Source: a bacterium
Lineage (GTDB): Bacteria; Spirochaetota; UBA4802; UBA5550
NCBI GenBank assembly: GCA_024224995.1
Contig: JAAENB010000394.1
Span: 1-43,446, forward strand
Length of the DNA stretch: 43,446 bases
Direction of reading: 5' to 3'
A model generated the notes under the pieces. It was given only the letters and a program-made list of their open reading frames with translations, made no database searches and had not been told where the DNA came from. The position numbers were made by a program, and so were the translations under genes. This document shows positions 36,501-43,446 of this stretch, in pieces (position 1 is the first letter of the stretch; each line of letters begins with the position of its first letter).

Positions 36501-38771
36501 CTTCTAATGAATGGATTTATCAGGCATTGGAAAAAGCACCTGGGAGAGACCATAGAACCGCTGCGAACCGGTTTTCAAATTGGACTGGAAATTGGCGACC
36601 TGGAATTCGCGGCACATTCGGCAATGATGCTGTGTAATAATTCATACAATATGGGCCGGGAACTTAAAGGATTTAAGCGCGAAATAGCTCAATTCAGCAC
36701 TATCGTAGAAAAAATAAAACAAAAAACCCAGCTTCAAATGATTAACATGGTTTACCAGGTAATTCTCAATCTTCAGGACACGTCGAAAGAAGCATATTAT
36801 TTACGAGGGGAGATTTATAATGAAGATATAATGCTGCCCCTCCATACTACGGCAAATGACAAAACAGCACTCTCCACTCTTTATTTATATAAATCCACTC
36901 TCTGTTATTTGTTTCATGAATATGCAGCAGCCTTTGATTATTTAAAGAGTGCTGAAATCCATTTGGAAGCATTGCGCGCTCTTTATGATTTTTGCCAATT
37001 TTATTTCTATAATTCATTAATACGCCTGGCATTGTATGATTCATTACCACGGCTTGAAAAGAAAAAAACGCTTAAAAGGGTTGCCCAAAACCAGAAAAAA
37101 TTAAAAAAATGGATGCGCCTTAACCCGGCAAATAACGCGAATAAGTTTTACCTGGTTGAGGCTGAAGGTCTGCGGATTTTGGGCAAAAACCGGGAAGCCA
37201 TGGAATGCTATGACAAATCCATTTCACATGCCCATAAAAATGGATTTATTCAGGAAAAAGGCATTGCCCATGAACGGGCGGCGCAATTCTGGCAGAGCAT
37301 CAAAAAAGAATTCTATGCCGGTACGCATATGCGGGCTGCTCATGAATGTTACGCGCAATGGGGCGCTGCCGCAAAAGTTAAACAGCTTGAAGATAAATAC
37401 GCCCGGCTGCTGGGGACGGTTTCCGGAGAAAATACCGCTTCTGAAGATTCCACGGAAGCAAAAACATTTTCCACAAACAGCACGGAAACCCTTGATCTCT
37501 CCACGGTAATGAAGGCAGCCCAGACCATTTCAGGAGAGATCGTTCTTGAAAAACTCCTGGATAAAATGATGACAATACTTCTTGAAAACGCGGGCGCGCA
37601 AAAGGCATTTCTCATCCTTGAAAATGAATCGAATAAGAAACTATACATAGAAGCCGAAGGCATGGCCCACAAAAAGACCAGGATTCCGGAACCGGTTCCA
37701 CTGGAAAATAACGATACGCTTTCAACCGCTATAGTAAACTACGTGAACACGAGTAAAAAAAATTTAGTTCTGAATAACGCGAGTGAGGAAGGCATGTTCG
37801 CGGGCGATCCCTATATTAAAAGAAACAAACCAAAATCAATCCTTTGCGGACCAATAATGAATAAAGGCAACATGGCGGGGATTGTGTACCTGGAAAATAA
37901 TCTCATAACAAACGCCTTTACCCCTGAACGGCTGAAGCTCTTGCGGCTTCTCTCATCGCAGGTTGCAATCTCCATTGAGAATGCCCGCCTGGTAGCTCAT
38001 CGTGAAGACGCGGCAAAATTAAAAAAGGAGATGGAGATCGCGGCAACGATCCAGACAGGCCTGCTCCCCCAAAATCCGGAAATTAAAAATTTTGAGATAT
38101 CGGCATATATGCAGCCGGCCGACGATATCGGCGGGGATTACTATGATATAATAAATGCCCATGACAGGGATTGGATAGCAATTGGTGATGTTTCCGGGCA
38201 TGGCGTTCCTGCGGGACTTATTATGATGATGGTGCAGACCGCTATTCATACGGCCATAACGCAGAATCCCGATCTTTCTCCTTCGGAATTATTGACTATT
38301 ATTAATACGGTTCTTAAAGAAAATATTGCTCGATTGAATGAAGACAAGTATATGACCATTACCGTATTTGCCGCCCATGAAAACGGAACAGTTATGTTTT
38401 CCGGGCTGCACCAGGATATACTCATATTCCGTGCCCATTCAAATACGGTTGACCTGGTTGAGACTCAAGGAATGTGGATTGGCATGCCCTATAACATTCA
38501 AGAGACATTAACAGATGACAGCTTCGTCCTGGATACGGGGGATACAATGCTGGTATATACCGACGGCATAACCGAGGCATGGAAAAAAGGAAGCCTCAGA
38601 AATGGAAGAGACCCTCTCAAGGATATGTTCCGGAAGGAAAAACTTTTGGATATTTTCGGTGCATTGGGGAACGGGCCCATTGAAGAAATAAAAAATGGGG
38701 TACTTACGGAATTGGAAGACTATGAGTGTGATGATGATGTTACCCTGGTCCTGGTAAGACGATTGCGGTAG
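33570..38771 (+). CDS. Array gene 5: Ser/Thr kinase - AAA ATPase - GAF - SpoIIE phosphatase (type A)
   Basis: A 1733-residue paralog. The kinase residues are complete: Lys36, HKDIKPHN with Asp130, ADFG with Asp149. The ATPase has Walker A GEPGIGKS (about 331-338) and LFLDDLQWAD. A Ser/Thr/Glu-rich linker precedes GAF (about 1312-1470). The coil KKEMEIAATIQTGLLP leads to a type A phosphatase (DIGGDYYDI, GDVSGHGVPAGL, YTDGITEA, DDDVTLVLVRRLR). The start overlaps the gene 4 stop (ATGA) with no Shine-Dalgarno, so translation depends on coupling. It is last of its run, and a hairpin lies 30 bases after the stop. Confidence 0.94.
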   Translation: MKTISNYTILEKLDETRGSIIYRGRKENETKTYIIKELKSSSPTLSEIAQFRQEYEIIKKINIEGVIKTYDILEYDNNIALVLEDFDGISLKKILKDKNINLDLKLFLTIAIKLSNALGHLHKENIVHKDIKPHNILFNAATGELKIADFGISNEITHENNEVYNPVVIEGTLVYLSPEQTGRMNRQLDYRTDMYSLGITFYELLTGSVPFQSKDPLMIIHQHLAIEAKPPAERDPSLPEVISNIVMKLLSKIPEERFQNCFGVMSDLKECLKQLEATGKINEFKPGQNDISPMFIVPQVLVGREEEIKRLMKTVRRINSAGEQSEILLVSGEPGIGKSALINEAHKSILSKRGYFIPGKFDQFRKDVPYSALIQAFKGLVNQVLSEDRVRIEQWKDDILAAIGPNGQVIIDMIPEMELIIGEQPNIPELGPEQNQNRFNYVFGNFADVLATKNHPVVLFLDDLQWADLASLNLINLIITDKDIKYFLIIGTYRDNEVDASHSLAITLDTIREAGVPINTINLDVLNPANVNEMIYHFLRCPREASLPLAELVHRKTNGNPFFVNQFMKTLYKENLLKLDPVQGWQWEITKIRKTQITDNVVELMAQKITKLPLKTQEVLKICACTGNRFDLEIISKIHNRSIRETLKETTHAVYEGILRIDREMYRFQHDRIQEAAYSLVPKEEKEELHYGIGNLLLETTKEKDLQDEILYIIDHLNAGSALISSAEERNTLARLNLRGGNKAKASAAYKSALQYLKTGIALITQTGEEFCWEKQYELSLSLYTEAGEAAYLHCNYAEMEHFTGVVLKQARSLPDTVKIYVIKIQANLAQNKLIEAISIGLDALKSFGTRFPKKPGMLHIAAGLVKTNLLFLGKSSDSLLKLPMMEDPLHRGVIRLLAGIGSPSYFAEPNLLPLIAFKLLKLTIAYGNSAESPYSYCGYGLILCSIGSINSGYEFGKLGLDLLERMNRKDQVPRTHLLMNGFIRHWKKHLGETIEPLRTGFQIGLEIGDLEFAAHSAMMLCNNSYNMGRELKGFKREIAQFSTIVEKIKQKTQLQMINMVYQVILNLQDTSKEAYYLRGEIYNEDIMLPLHTTANDKTALSTLYLYKSTLCYLFHEYAAAFDYLKSAEIHLEALRALYDFCQFYFYNSLIRLALYDSLPRLEKKKTLKRVAQNQKKLKKWMRLNPANNANKFYLVEAEGLRILGKNREAMECYDKSISHAHKNGFIQEKGIAHERAAQFWQSIKKEFYAGTHMRAAHECYAQWGAAAKVKQLEDKYARLLGTVSGENTASEDSTEAKTFSTNSTETLDLSTVMKAAQTISGEIVLEKLLDKMMTILLENAGAQKAFLILENESNKKLYIEAEGMAHKKTRIPEPVPLENNDTLSTAIVNYVNTSKKNLVLNNASEEGMFAGDPYIKRNKPKSILCGPIMNKGNMAGIVYLENNLITNAFTPERLKLLRLLSSQVAISIENARLVAHREDAAKLKKEMEIAATIQTGLLPQNPEIKNFEISAYMQPADDIGGDYYDIINAHDRDWIAIGDVSGHGVPAGLIMMMVQTAIHTAITQNPDLSPSELLTIINTVLKENIARLNEDKYMTITVFAAHENGTVMFSGLHQDILIFRAHSNTVDLVETQGMWIGMPYNIQETLTDDSFVLDTGDTMLVYTDGITEAWKKGSLRNGRDPLKDMFRKEKLLDIFGALGNGPIEEIKNGVLTELEDYECDDDVTLVLVRRLR

Positions 38772-38800
38772 CGGTTTTTGATTTAACCTCCCGGAATGAA

Positions 38801-38833
38801 AAGCCCGTACCCGCCAGGGCCGGGTACAGGCTT
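38801..38833. terminator. Hairpin between convergent genes, possible bidirectional terminator
   Basis: Arms 38801-38813 and 38821-38833 pair over 13 bases with a single mismatch (AAGCCCGTACCCG against CGGGTACAGGCTT), with a 7-base loop. It lies between the gene 5 stop and the stop of the minus-strand CrtC/AttH-like gene. The flanking T-runs are short (CTTCTC on the plus side, CTTTTC on the minus side), so strength is moderate. Confidence 0.65.
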
Positions 38834-38838
38834 CTCTG

Positions 38839-38885
38839 CTTACTGATCTATCCTTACTGATCTATATCCTTACTATATCTATCCA
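38839..38885. repeat. Short degenerate tandem repeat over a gene end
   Basis: Units of about 13-16 bases starting CTTACTGATCTAT recur at 38839 and 38853, with a decayed third copy from about 38870. They cover the stop codon and last residues of the minus-strand CrtC/AttH-like gene (YSKDIDQ). A slippage duplication could have extended or reset the C-terminus. Confidence 0.5.
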
Positions 38886-40173
38886 TACACGAGTTACACC
38901 AGGAATCGTTCTTTTCCGGAGCGCTTTTTATGAGAGAAAACTCCCCTCCTCCCTGGCCGGAAAATTGGGCCACAATTTCATCCGTTCCCGTGCGGGTAAT
39001 GACCCCGGAAAAAACAGGAAACATGGTGGTAATCTGGTACGCGCCGGTTACCACTGTGGCATCGGAAAGGAGTACGGCAAAATCATCGCCAATATCAACA
39101 AAAGTAGTTACGGTATACTGGTCATTGACCCCAATAATGGTGGAATCAAGGGGTCTGCATTGCCGGGCTTTTGGACTCCAGGCCCATGCTGAATGATGCC
39201 ATCCCAGTTCTCCCCGGTCCGCTCTAAAACGGACGGTCCTTGGTTCCCCATTGTCGAGAAAATCAACATCAAGATAATCAAGATCTTCCGTGCCGTGGTG
39301 ATAGGTCTGAAATCCAAATTGGACCTTGTTTTCCACATCAGACATGAAGAAAAAATCCCAGCCCCCAAGGGGAAAGGCCCATCTGCCGAATGAATTTTCC
39401 CGGTAGCCGTGCCCGTCTATTTCCATTAGCTCCCCACTGCTTCTATCCCTGATCCATCCGGATACTTTCGTTGAAGGCCAGTTCATGTTTACGGTCCAGT
39501 GCTCCAGGCGCTCAAGTTCCAGGTGAACATCGTTCCCCACTTCCCAGCTTTTATCTTTCAGCGCGTGATAATCGGGATAAGAAAATTCATGAAGGGACTT
39601 TTCCCCGGCCCAGAGCTGGCTTACTTCAAGCTCCCATTCAAAATGAGCGGTTTTTCCCGAAAGAATCAAGCTGTCCCGTTGGCCCTCTTCGCCCCGTACC
39701 GGGGTCATTCTGCCATAGGTTCCCGTCCCGGGATTGTCCGCGTAAAAAGACCGTATGCCGGAACCAGCTTCAAAATCGAGTCCAAAGTTTTCATAATCGG
39801 CATACTTCTTCCCCGTAGATCCAACTTTCCCAAAACAGGCGACATTGCCGCCCGAAGGCATAAGGTCCGGTTCCAAAATATATTCCGGATCTCCCAGGTG
39901 TCCTTCAGGGTCCGCCACAAGGTAGGCCACGACCCCGGTAAATTTCCCTTCACTGTCATGAATGCTGAAGTAGTCCCATTCCAGGGACAGGCCGTCCAGG
40001 ATATGGGGGTCACGATAGTCTTCGGACAATACATTCCAGCCCGAAAGGCCGTCACGAAGCTGCTCTTCGTTATTTTCAGCATACCGGTCCTGCCAGCTGG
40101 GTACGCGGCCCATGGCAAAAGCCCCCTGAACCATAGACAAAACAGCACAAAATAGAACTATAATTACTCTCAT
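38854..40173 (-). CDS. Exported CrtC/AttH-like (lipocalin-type) protein
   Basis: A 439-residue protein with a signal peptide (MRVIIVLFCAVLSMVQGAFA, cut about residue 20), so probably periplasmic. The body is rich in Trp, Tyr, Gly and beta-type segments. It includes LEWDYFSIHD near the N-terminus and a central HGYRENSFGRWAFPLGGWDFFF, which recalls the GYxxHNWG signature of the CrtC/AttH two-barrel lipocalin-like family. The C-terminus has a CNSC pair. Substrate unknown; hydration or lipid binding as in CrtC would be a guess. The frame is open from an ATG at 40251, but AGAGG eight bases before the ATG at 40173 and the signal peptide fix the start. It is inserted in reverse orientation between array genes 5 and 6. 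Confidence 0.85.
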   Translation of the reverse strand: MRVIIVLFCAVLSMVQGAFAMGRVPSWQDRYAENNEEQLRDGLSGWNVLSEDYRDPHILDGLSLEWDYFSIHDSEGKFTGVVAYLVADPEGHLGDPEYILEPDLMPSGGNVACFGKVGSTGKKYADYENFGLDFEAGSGIRSFYADNPGTGTYGRMTPVRGEEGQRDSLILSGKTAHFEWELEVSQLWAGEKSLHEFSYPDYHALKDKSWEVGNDVHLELERLEHWTVNMNWPSTKVSGWIRDRSSGELMEIDGHGYRENSFGRWAFPLGGWDFFFMSDVENKVQFGFQTYHHGTEDLDYLDVDFLDNGEPRTVRFRADRGELGWHHSAWAWSPKARQCRPLDSTIIGVNDQYTVTTFVDIGDDFAVLLSDATVVTGAYQITTMFPVFSGVITRTGTDEIVAQFSGQGGGEFSLIKSAPEKNDSWCNSCMDRYSKDIDQ

Positions 40174-40218
40174 AATAATAACCTCTTTTTTTTTGTTTGG
40201 ATATTGCAGCATTTTAGC

Positions 40219-40250
40219 TGCATATCGCAAGCAATTACTTGCGATATGCA
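40219..40250. promoter_or_regulatory. 13-bp perfect inverted repeat, likely operator
   Basis: TGCATATCGCAAG (40219-40231) and its exact complement (40238-40250) flank six bases. On the minus strand a -35-like TTGACT (40256-40261) lies just upstream, so the palindrome covers the spacer and expected -10 of the CrtC/AttH-like gene, about 46 bases before its ATG. This is the typical place for a dimeric repressor site. A second, overlapping 6-bp inverted repeat (40205-40210 with 40217-40222) could form an alternative RNA hairpin. Confidence 0.6.
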
Positions 40251-40293
40251 ACTAAAGTCAAGACATATTTTGATTTTTCAGGTTTTTTTTATC

Positions 40294-40321
40294 TTGCCAG
40301 CTGCCTTTTATTTGATACAGT
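40294..40321 (+). promoter_or_regulatory. Promoter-like element upstream of array gene 6
   Basis: ATCTTGCCA (TTGCCA at 40294-40299), a 16-base spacer ending TTTGA, then TACAGT (40316-40321). This follows the pattern seen before genes 1 and 3. It ends only ten bases before the ATG, so a transcript would be almost leaderless, and no Shine-Dalgarno is visible. It may be a decayed or repositioned copy. Confidence 0.35.
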
Positions 40322-40331
40322 TGGCCTTATT

Positions 40332-43300
40332 ATGAACAAAATATTAAATTACACCATACTGGAAAAACTTGAAGAAACAAGAGATTCGCGAGTATACCGG
40401 GCACGGAAAGATGGGGAGGAAGAAGAGAATAAGAAAACATTCAGAATTAAAGTTTTAAAACCGGGGAATCCAACCCTCTGGGAAATTGCCCGGTTCCGGC
40501 AGGAGTATGAAAGAATCAGGAAGATTGATAGTTCCGGCGTAATAAAGACCTATGCTCTCCTGGAATATGACAATTCCATTGCACTGGTCCTTGAGGACTT
40601 CAACGGCATTTCTCTTAAAAGAATATTTAAAGATAAAAACATTAATTTAAATTTGAAATTATTTTTAAGGATTGCCATTAAACTGAGCAGTGCCCTGGGA
40701 TTCCTCCATAAAGAGAATATTGTACATAAGAGTATAAAACCCCATAATATATTATTCAATGCCCATACGGAAGAGTTAAAAATAACAAACTTCGGCATCT
40801 CCAATGAAATAACCCATGAGGATAAAGATATCAACAAGCCCGCGGTAATAGAGGGCATCCTTGTCTACCTGTCTCCTGAACAGACCGGCCGAATGAACCG
40901 GCAGCCGGATTACCGGACCGATATGTATTCCCTGGGAATCACGTTCTACGAGATATTAACGGGGAGTGTTCCCTTTGTTTCAAAAGATCCAATGGAGGTT
41001 CTTTATCATCATATTGCAATTGAAGAGAAGCCGCTCAGCGAATGGAATTCATCCATCCCCAACATCGTATCAAACATAGTCACTAAATTATTATCCAAAA
41101 TGCCTGAGGAGAGATACCGGAACTGCTATGGGCTCATGAGTGATCTAAAAGAGTGCCTTAAGCAGCTGGAAACTACGGGAATAATAAACGAATTTGAACT
41201 CAGCCAACACGACATCTCCCCCATCTTCACGATTCCCCGGATACTGGCAGGCAGGGAAAAAGAAATTAATATATTGATGAACACTGTCAGGCGGGCCTGT
41301 TCCGCCGGAGAGAGAAGCGAGATATTGCTGGTGACCGGGCATCCGGGTATTGGAAAATCGGCGCTCATACACGAGAGCCGCCGGTCTATCATGTCGAAAC
41401 ACGGTTATTTTATACCGGGAAAATACGACCAGTTCAGAAGGGACGTGCCCTACAGCGCTCTTATCCGGGCGTTCCAGGGACTTGTTAATCGCCTCCTTGC
41501 CGAAAGCAGCCAAAAGATCGAACACTGGAAGAAAAACTTTCTGGACGCCCTTGCCCCCAATGGCAAAGTTATTACGGATGTGATCCCTGAAATTGAACTC
41601 ATAATCGGTGAACAGCCCGAAATACCGGAGCTGGGCCCCGAACAAAATCAGAACCGGTTTAACTATGTGTTTGGAAACTTCGCTGCCGTTCTTGCCACAG
41701 AAGATCATCCCGTAGTTCTGTTCCTTGATGATTTGCAGTGGGTGGATACGGCAAGTCTTGATCTTATCAAGCTCATAATAACGGATAAAGATATAAAACA
41801 CTTTTTATTAATTGGCGCGTACAGGAATAATGAGGTTGAGAAATCCCATCCCCTGATGAAAACTCTTGATACGATAAAAGAGAACGGCGTGCCCATTAAT
41901 TCCATTCACCTGGATATACTGGACATTGAAAGTGTCAATGAAATGGTCTCCCTTTTTTTAAGACGCGAAAAAGAAAACTCTCTCCCCCTGGCAAAACTGG
42001 TACTCCGGAAAACCAATGGGAACCCGTTTTTCGTAAACCAGTTTATGAAGAACCTGTACGATGAAAATCTCCTGGAATTGGACCCCTTAGCCGGGTGGCA
42101 ATGGAAGATGGACCAAATTGAAGAGATGCGGATTCCCGGTATTGTTGTGGAGCTTATGGCTCAAAAAATTACAAAATTGCCCGAGAGCGGGCGGGAGCTT
42201 ATGAAAATCTGCGCCTGTTTCGGCAACAGCTTTGATCCGGAAATTATATCCGGGATCTATAACAGGTCCATAGAGGAGACGGTTAAAGAGATTACGTATG
42301 CTCTTAATGAAGGAATGCTCCGGGTTGAGGATGACCGGTATCAATTTCAGCACGACCGAATTCAGGAGGCTGCCTATTCTCTTATCCCGGAAGAGGAAAA
42401 AGCAAAACTGCACTATCGAATTGGCAGTTTAATGCTGAAAACAACAAAAGAAGAAGAGCTGCAGGATAAAATTCTTTATATTGTTGATCATCTTAACGCA
42501 GGGAGAACCCTGGCAGCTTCGGAAGATGAACGATATAATCTTGCGCGCTTGAATTTAAGAAGCGGGAATAAGGCAAAGGCATCTGCGGCGTATGAATCGG
42601 CGCTGATTTATTTTAAAACGGGGATTGAACTTATTAATTTTGCCGGGCGTAACCGTATGCCGAAAGAAACGGGGTGGGAAAAACAATACGAATTGTCGCT
42701 TTCACTATATACGAATGCGGCGGAAGCCGCGTATCTCTTTTGTGATTATGATGAAATGGAAGGCTTGTGTGCGGTAGTTCTGGAACGGGCAAAATCTCTT
42801 CCCCATACGGTAGCAGTTTATGAGATCAAGATCCGTGCGTATATAGCTCAAAACAGACTCCTTAAGGCAATAGATGTTGGAACCGGTGCGTTGAAATTAT
42901 TTGGAACCAGCTTCCCCAAAAAGCCCGGTAGTTTTCATATGATGCTCGGTCTTGTTAAAACAGGTCTATTACTCAGAGGAAAAAATACCGGTAATTTACT
43001 GGAACTTCCAAGAATGAATGATCCTTTAATGCAGGGGGCTATGCGTTTACTCGCCGCGATCAGTACTGCCGCATATTGGGCTCAACCCGGTCTCTTACCC
43101 CCGATAATATTTAAAACAATTGAAATAACAATAAAATATGGAAATAGTACTGAGTCACCTCCTTCATATTGTGCCTATGGATTCCTTCTCTGCTCTATGG
43201 GCAAGATTGATCCGGGACATGAGTTTGGCAAACTGGGGTTAACCCTGCTTGAACGTATGAATATTAAAAAGTCTCTACCTGTTCTTTTTGCGATTAACGG

Positions 43301-43446
43301 ATTACTCAGACAATGGAAGGAACATTCGAGTACGGGCATCGAATCATTACGTATGGTCTTTCAAATGGGACTGGAAATTGGTGATTTTGAATTTGCTGCT
43401 TATTCAGCAGCGACGATTTGTTCTCGTAAATTCTTTTGTAGTTTTA
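40332..43446 (+). CDS. Array gene 6 (3' truncated by window): pseudokinase - AAA ATPase - helical region
   Basis: The frame is open from ATG 40332 to the window end (1038 codons), covering the kinase-like domain, ATPase and part of the helical repeats; GAF and phosphatase would lie beyond. The N-terminus MNKILNYTILEKLEETR matches the paralogs. Lys40 remains, but the catalytic Asp of HKD is Ser134 (HKSIKPHN; codon AGT at 40731) and DFG is NFG (Asn153; codon AAC at 40788). Both essential aspartates are gone, so it is a pseudokinase. The kinase fold, for example SPEQTGRMNRQPDYRTDMYSL, is kept and Walker A GHPGIGKS (about 336-343) and LFLDDLQWVD are intact, so the protein is not simply decaying. 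The phosphatase type cannot be told from the window. Confidence 0.92.
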   Translation, partial: MNKILNYTILEKLEETRDSRVYRARKDGEEEENKKTFRIKVLKPGNPTLWEIARFRQEYERIRKIDSSGVIKTYALLEYDNSIALVLEDFNGISLKRIFKDKNINLNLKLFLRIAIKLSSALGFLHKENIVHKSIKPHNILFNAHTEELKITNFGISNEITHEDKDINKPAVIEGILVYLSPEQTGRMNRQPDYRTDMYSLGITFYEILTGSVPFVSKDPMEVLYHHIAIEEKPLSEWNSSIPNIVSNIVTKLLSKMPEERYRNCYGLMSDLKECLKQLETTGIINEFELSQHDISPIFTIPRILAGREKEINILMNTVRRACSAGERSEILLVTGHPGIGKSALIHESRRSIMSKHGYFIPGKYDQFRRDVPYSALIRAFQGLVNRLLAESSQKIEHWKKNFLDALAPNGKVITDVIPEIELIIGEQPEIPELGPEQNQNRFNYVFGNFAAVLATEDHPVVLFLDDLQWVDTASLDLIKLIITDKDIKHFLLIGAYRNNEVEKSHPLMKTLDTIKENGVPINSIHLDILDIESVNEMVSLFLRREKENSLPLAKLVLRKTNGNPFFVNQFMKNLYDENLLELDPLAGWQWKMDQIEEMRIPGIVVELMAQKITKLPESGRELMKICACFGNSFDPEIISGIYNRSIEETVKEITYALNEGMLRVEDDRYQFQHDRIQEAAYSLIPEEEKAKLHYRIGSLMLKTTKEEELQDKILYIVDHLNAGRTLAASEDERYNLARLNLRSGNKAKASAAYESALIYFKTGIELINFAGRNRMPKETGWEKQYELSLSLYTNAAEAAYLFCDYDEMEGLCAVVLERAKSLPHTVAVYEIKIRAYIAQNRLLKAIDVGTGALKLFGTSFPKKPGSFHMMLGLVKTGLLLRGKNTGNLLELPRMNDPLMQGAMRLLAAISTAAYWAQPGLLPPIIFKTIEITIKYGNSTESPPSYCAYGFLLCSMGKIDPGHEFGKLGLTLLERMNIKKSLPVLFAINGLLRQWKEHSSTGIESLRMVFQMGLEIGDFEFAAYSAATICSRKFFCSF

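Noticed and set aside
8562..38771. The five long paralogs as an assembly duplication artefact
   Set aside because: The copies differ throughout, including linker lengths, active-site residues and phosphatase type, so they are genuine diverged genes.
39499..40155. Plus-strand frame of 218 codons
   Set aside because: It lies antisense within the CrtC/AttH-like gene, which has a signal peptide and ribosome site; the plus-strand translation is basic and low in recognisable structure.
41145..41801. Minus-strand frame of 218 codons
   Set aside because: It is the antisense of the conserved ATPase part of gene 6; similar shadows occur opposite the same region in the paralogs.

Overview
The window comes from a Gram-negative-type bacterium of moderate GC content. 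Evidence for this is a Na+-translocating NADH:quinone reductase operon and very large multidomain Ser/Thr kinase-ATPase-GAF-phosphatase proteins of a kind known from spirochaetes (Leptospira relatives), Desulfobacterota and cyanobacteria. The sequence alone does not fix the phylum. I lean weakly to Spirochaetota or Desulfobacterota. No rRNA, tRNA or CRISPR array was recognised.

Left part (1-8259, minus strand): a clipped gene start that may be a Y1/REP-associated transposase, then a hairpin-rich spacer. Next comes one tightly packed operon read right to left: single-domain response regulator, membrane histidine kinase with a RegB-like topology, small NqrM-like assembly factor, nqrA, nqrB, nqrC, nqrD, nqrE, nqrF. 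The kinase stop and nqrM start overlap as ATGA, so sensing, assembly and the sodium pump appear to be one transcription unit. The Nqr redox residues I looked for are present (2Fe-2S cysteines in NqrF, the NqrD/NqrE cysteines, the FMN threonines in NqrB/NqrC). No apbE flavin transferase is in the window.

Main part (8562-43446, plus strand): an array of six paralogous genes of about 5.2 kb each (five complete, the sixth cut by the window edge). Each complete protein has the order kinase, AAA_16/STAND-like ATPase, long helical repeat region, GAF, coiled linker, SpoIIE/PP2C phosphatase. Two different phosphatase subfamilies, called A and B here, alternate: A-B, then A-B-A, then the sixth. Two members (genes 4 and 6) have lost essential kinase aspartates and look like pseudokinases. 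Genes within a run are nearly abutting, and each run starts behind a similar promoter-like element (TTGCMA, 16-17 bases, TAC).

Two minus-strand cassettes interrupt the array at run boundaries. One is a Gabija-like antiphage pair (OLD-family ATPase/TOPRIM nuclease plus UvrD-like helicase) between genes 2 and 3. The other is a secreted CrtC/AttH-like protein between genes 5 and 6, with a 13-bp perfect inverted repeat over its promoter. The spacer between the Gabija-like pair and gene 3 holds broken 3' ends of both a B-type and an A-type paralog around a copy of the promoter element. This is direct evidence that the array has lost members by recombination. The array plausibly works as a set of switches with opposed kinase and phosphatase activities in one polypeptide. 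No STAS or anti-sigma partner gene is visible in the window.
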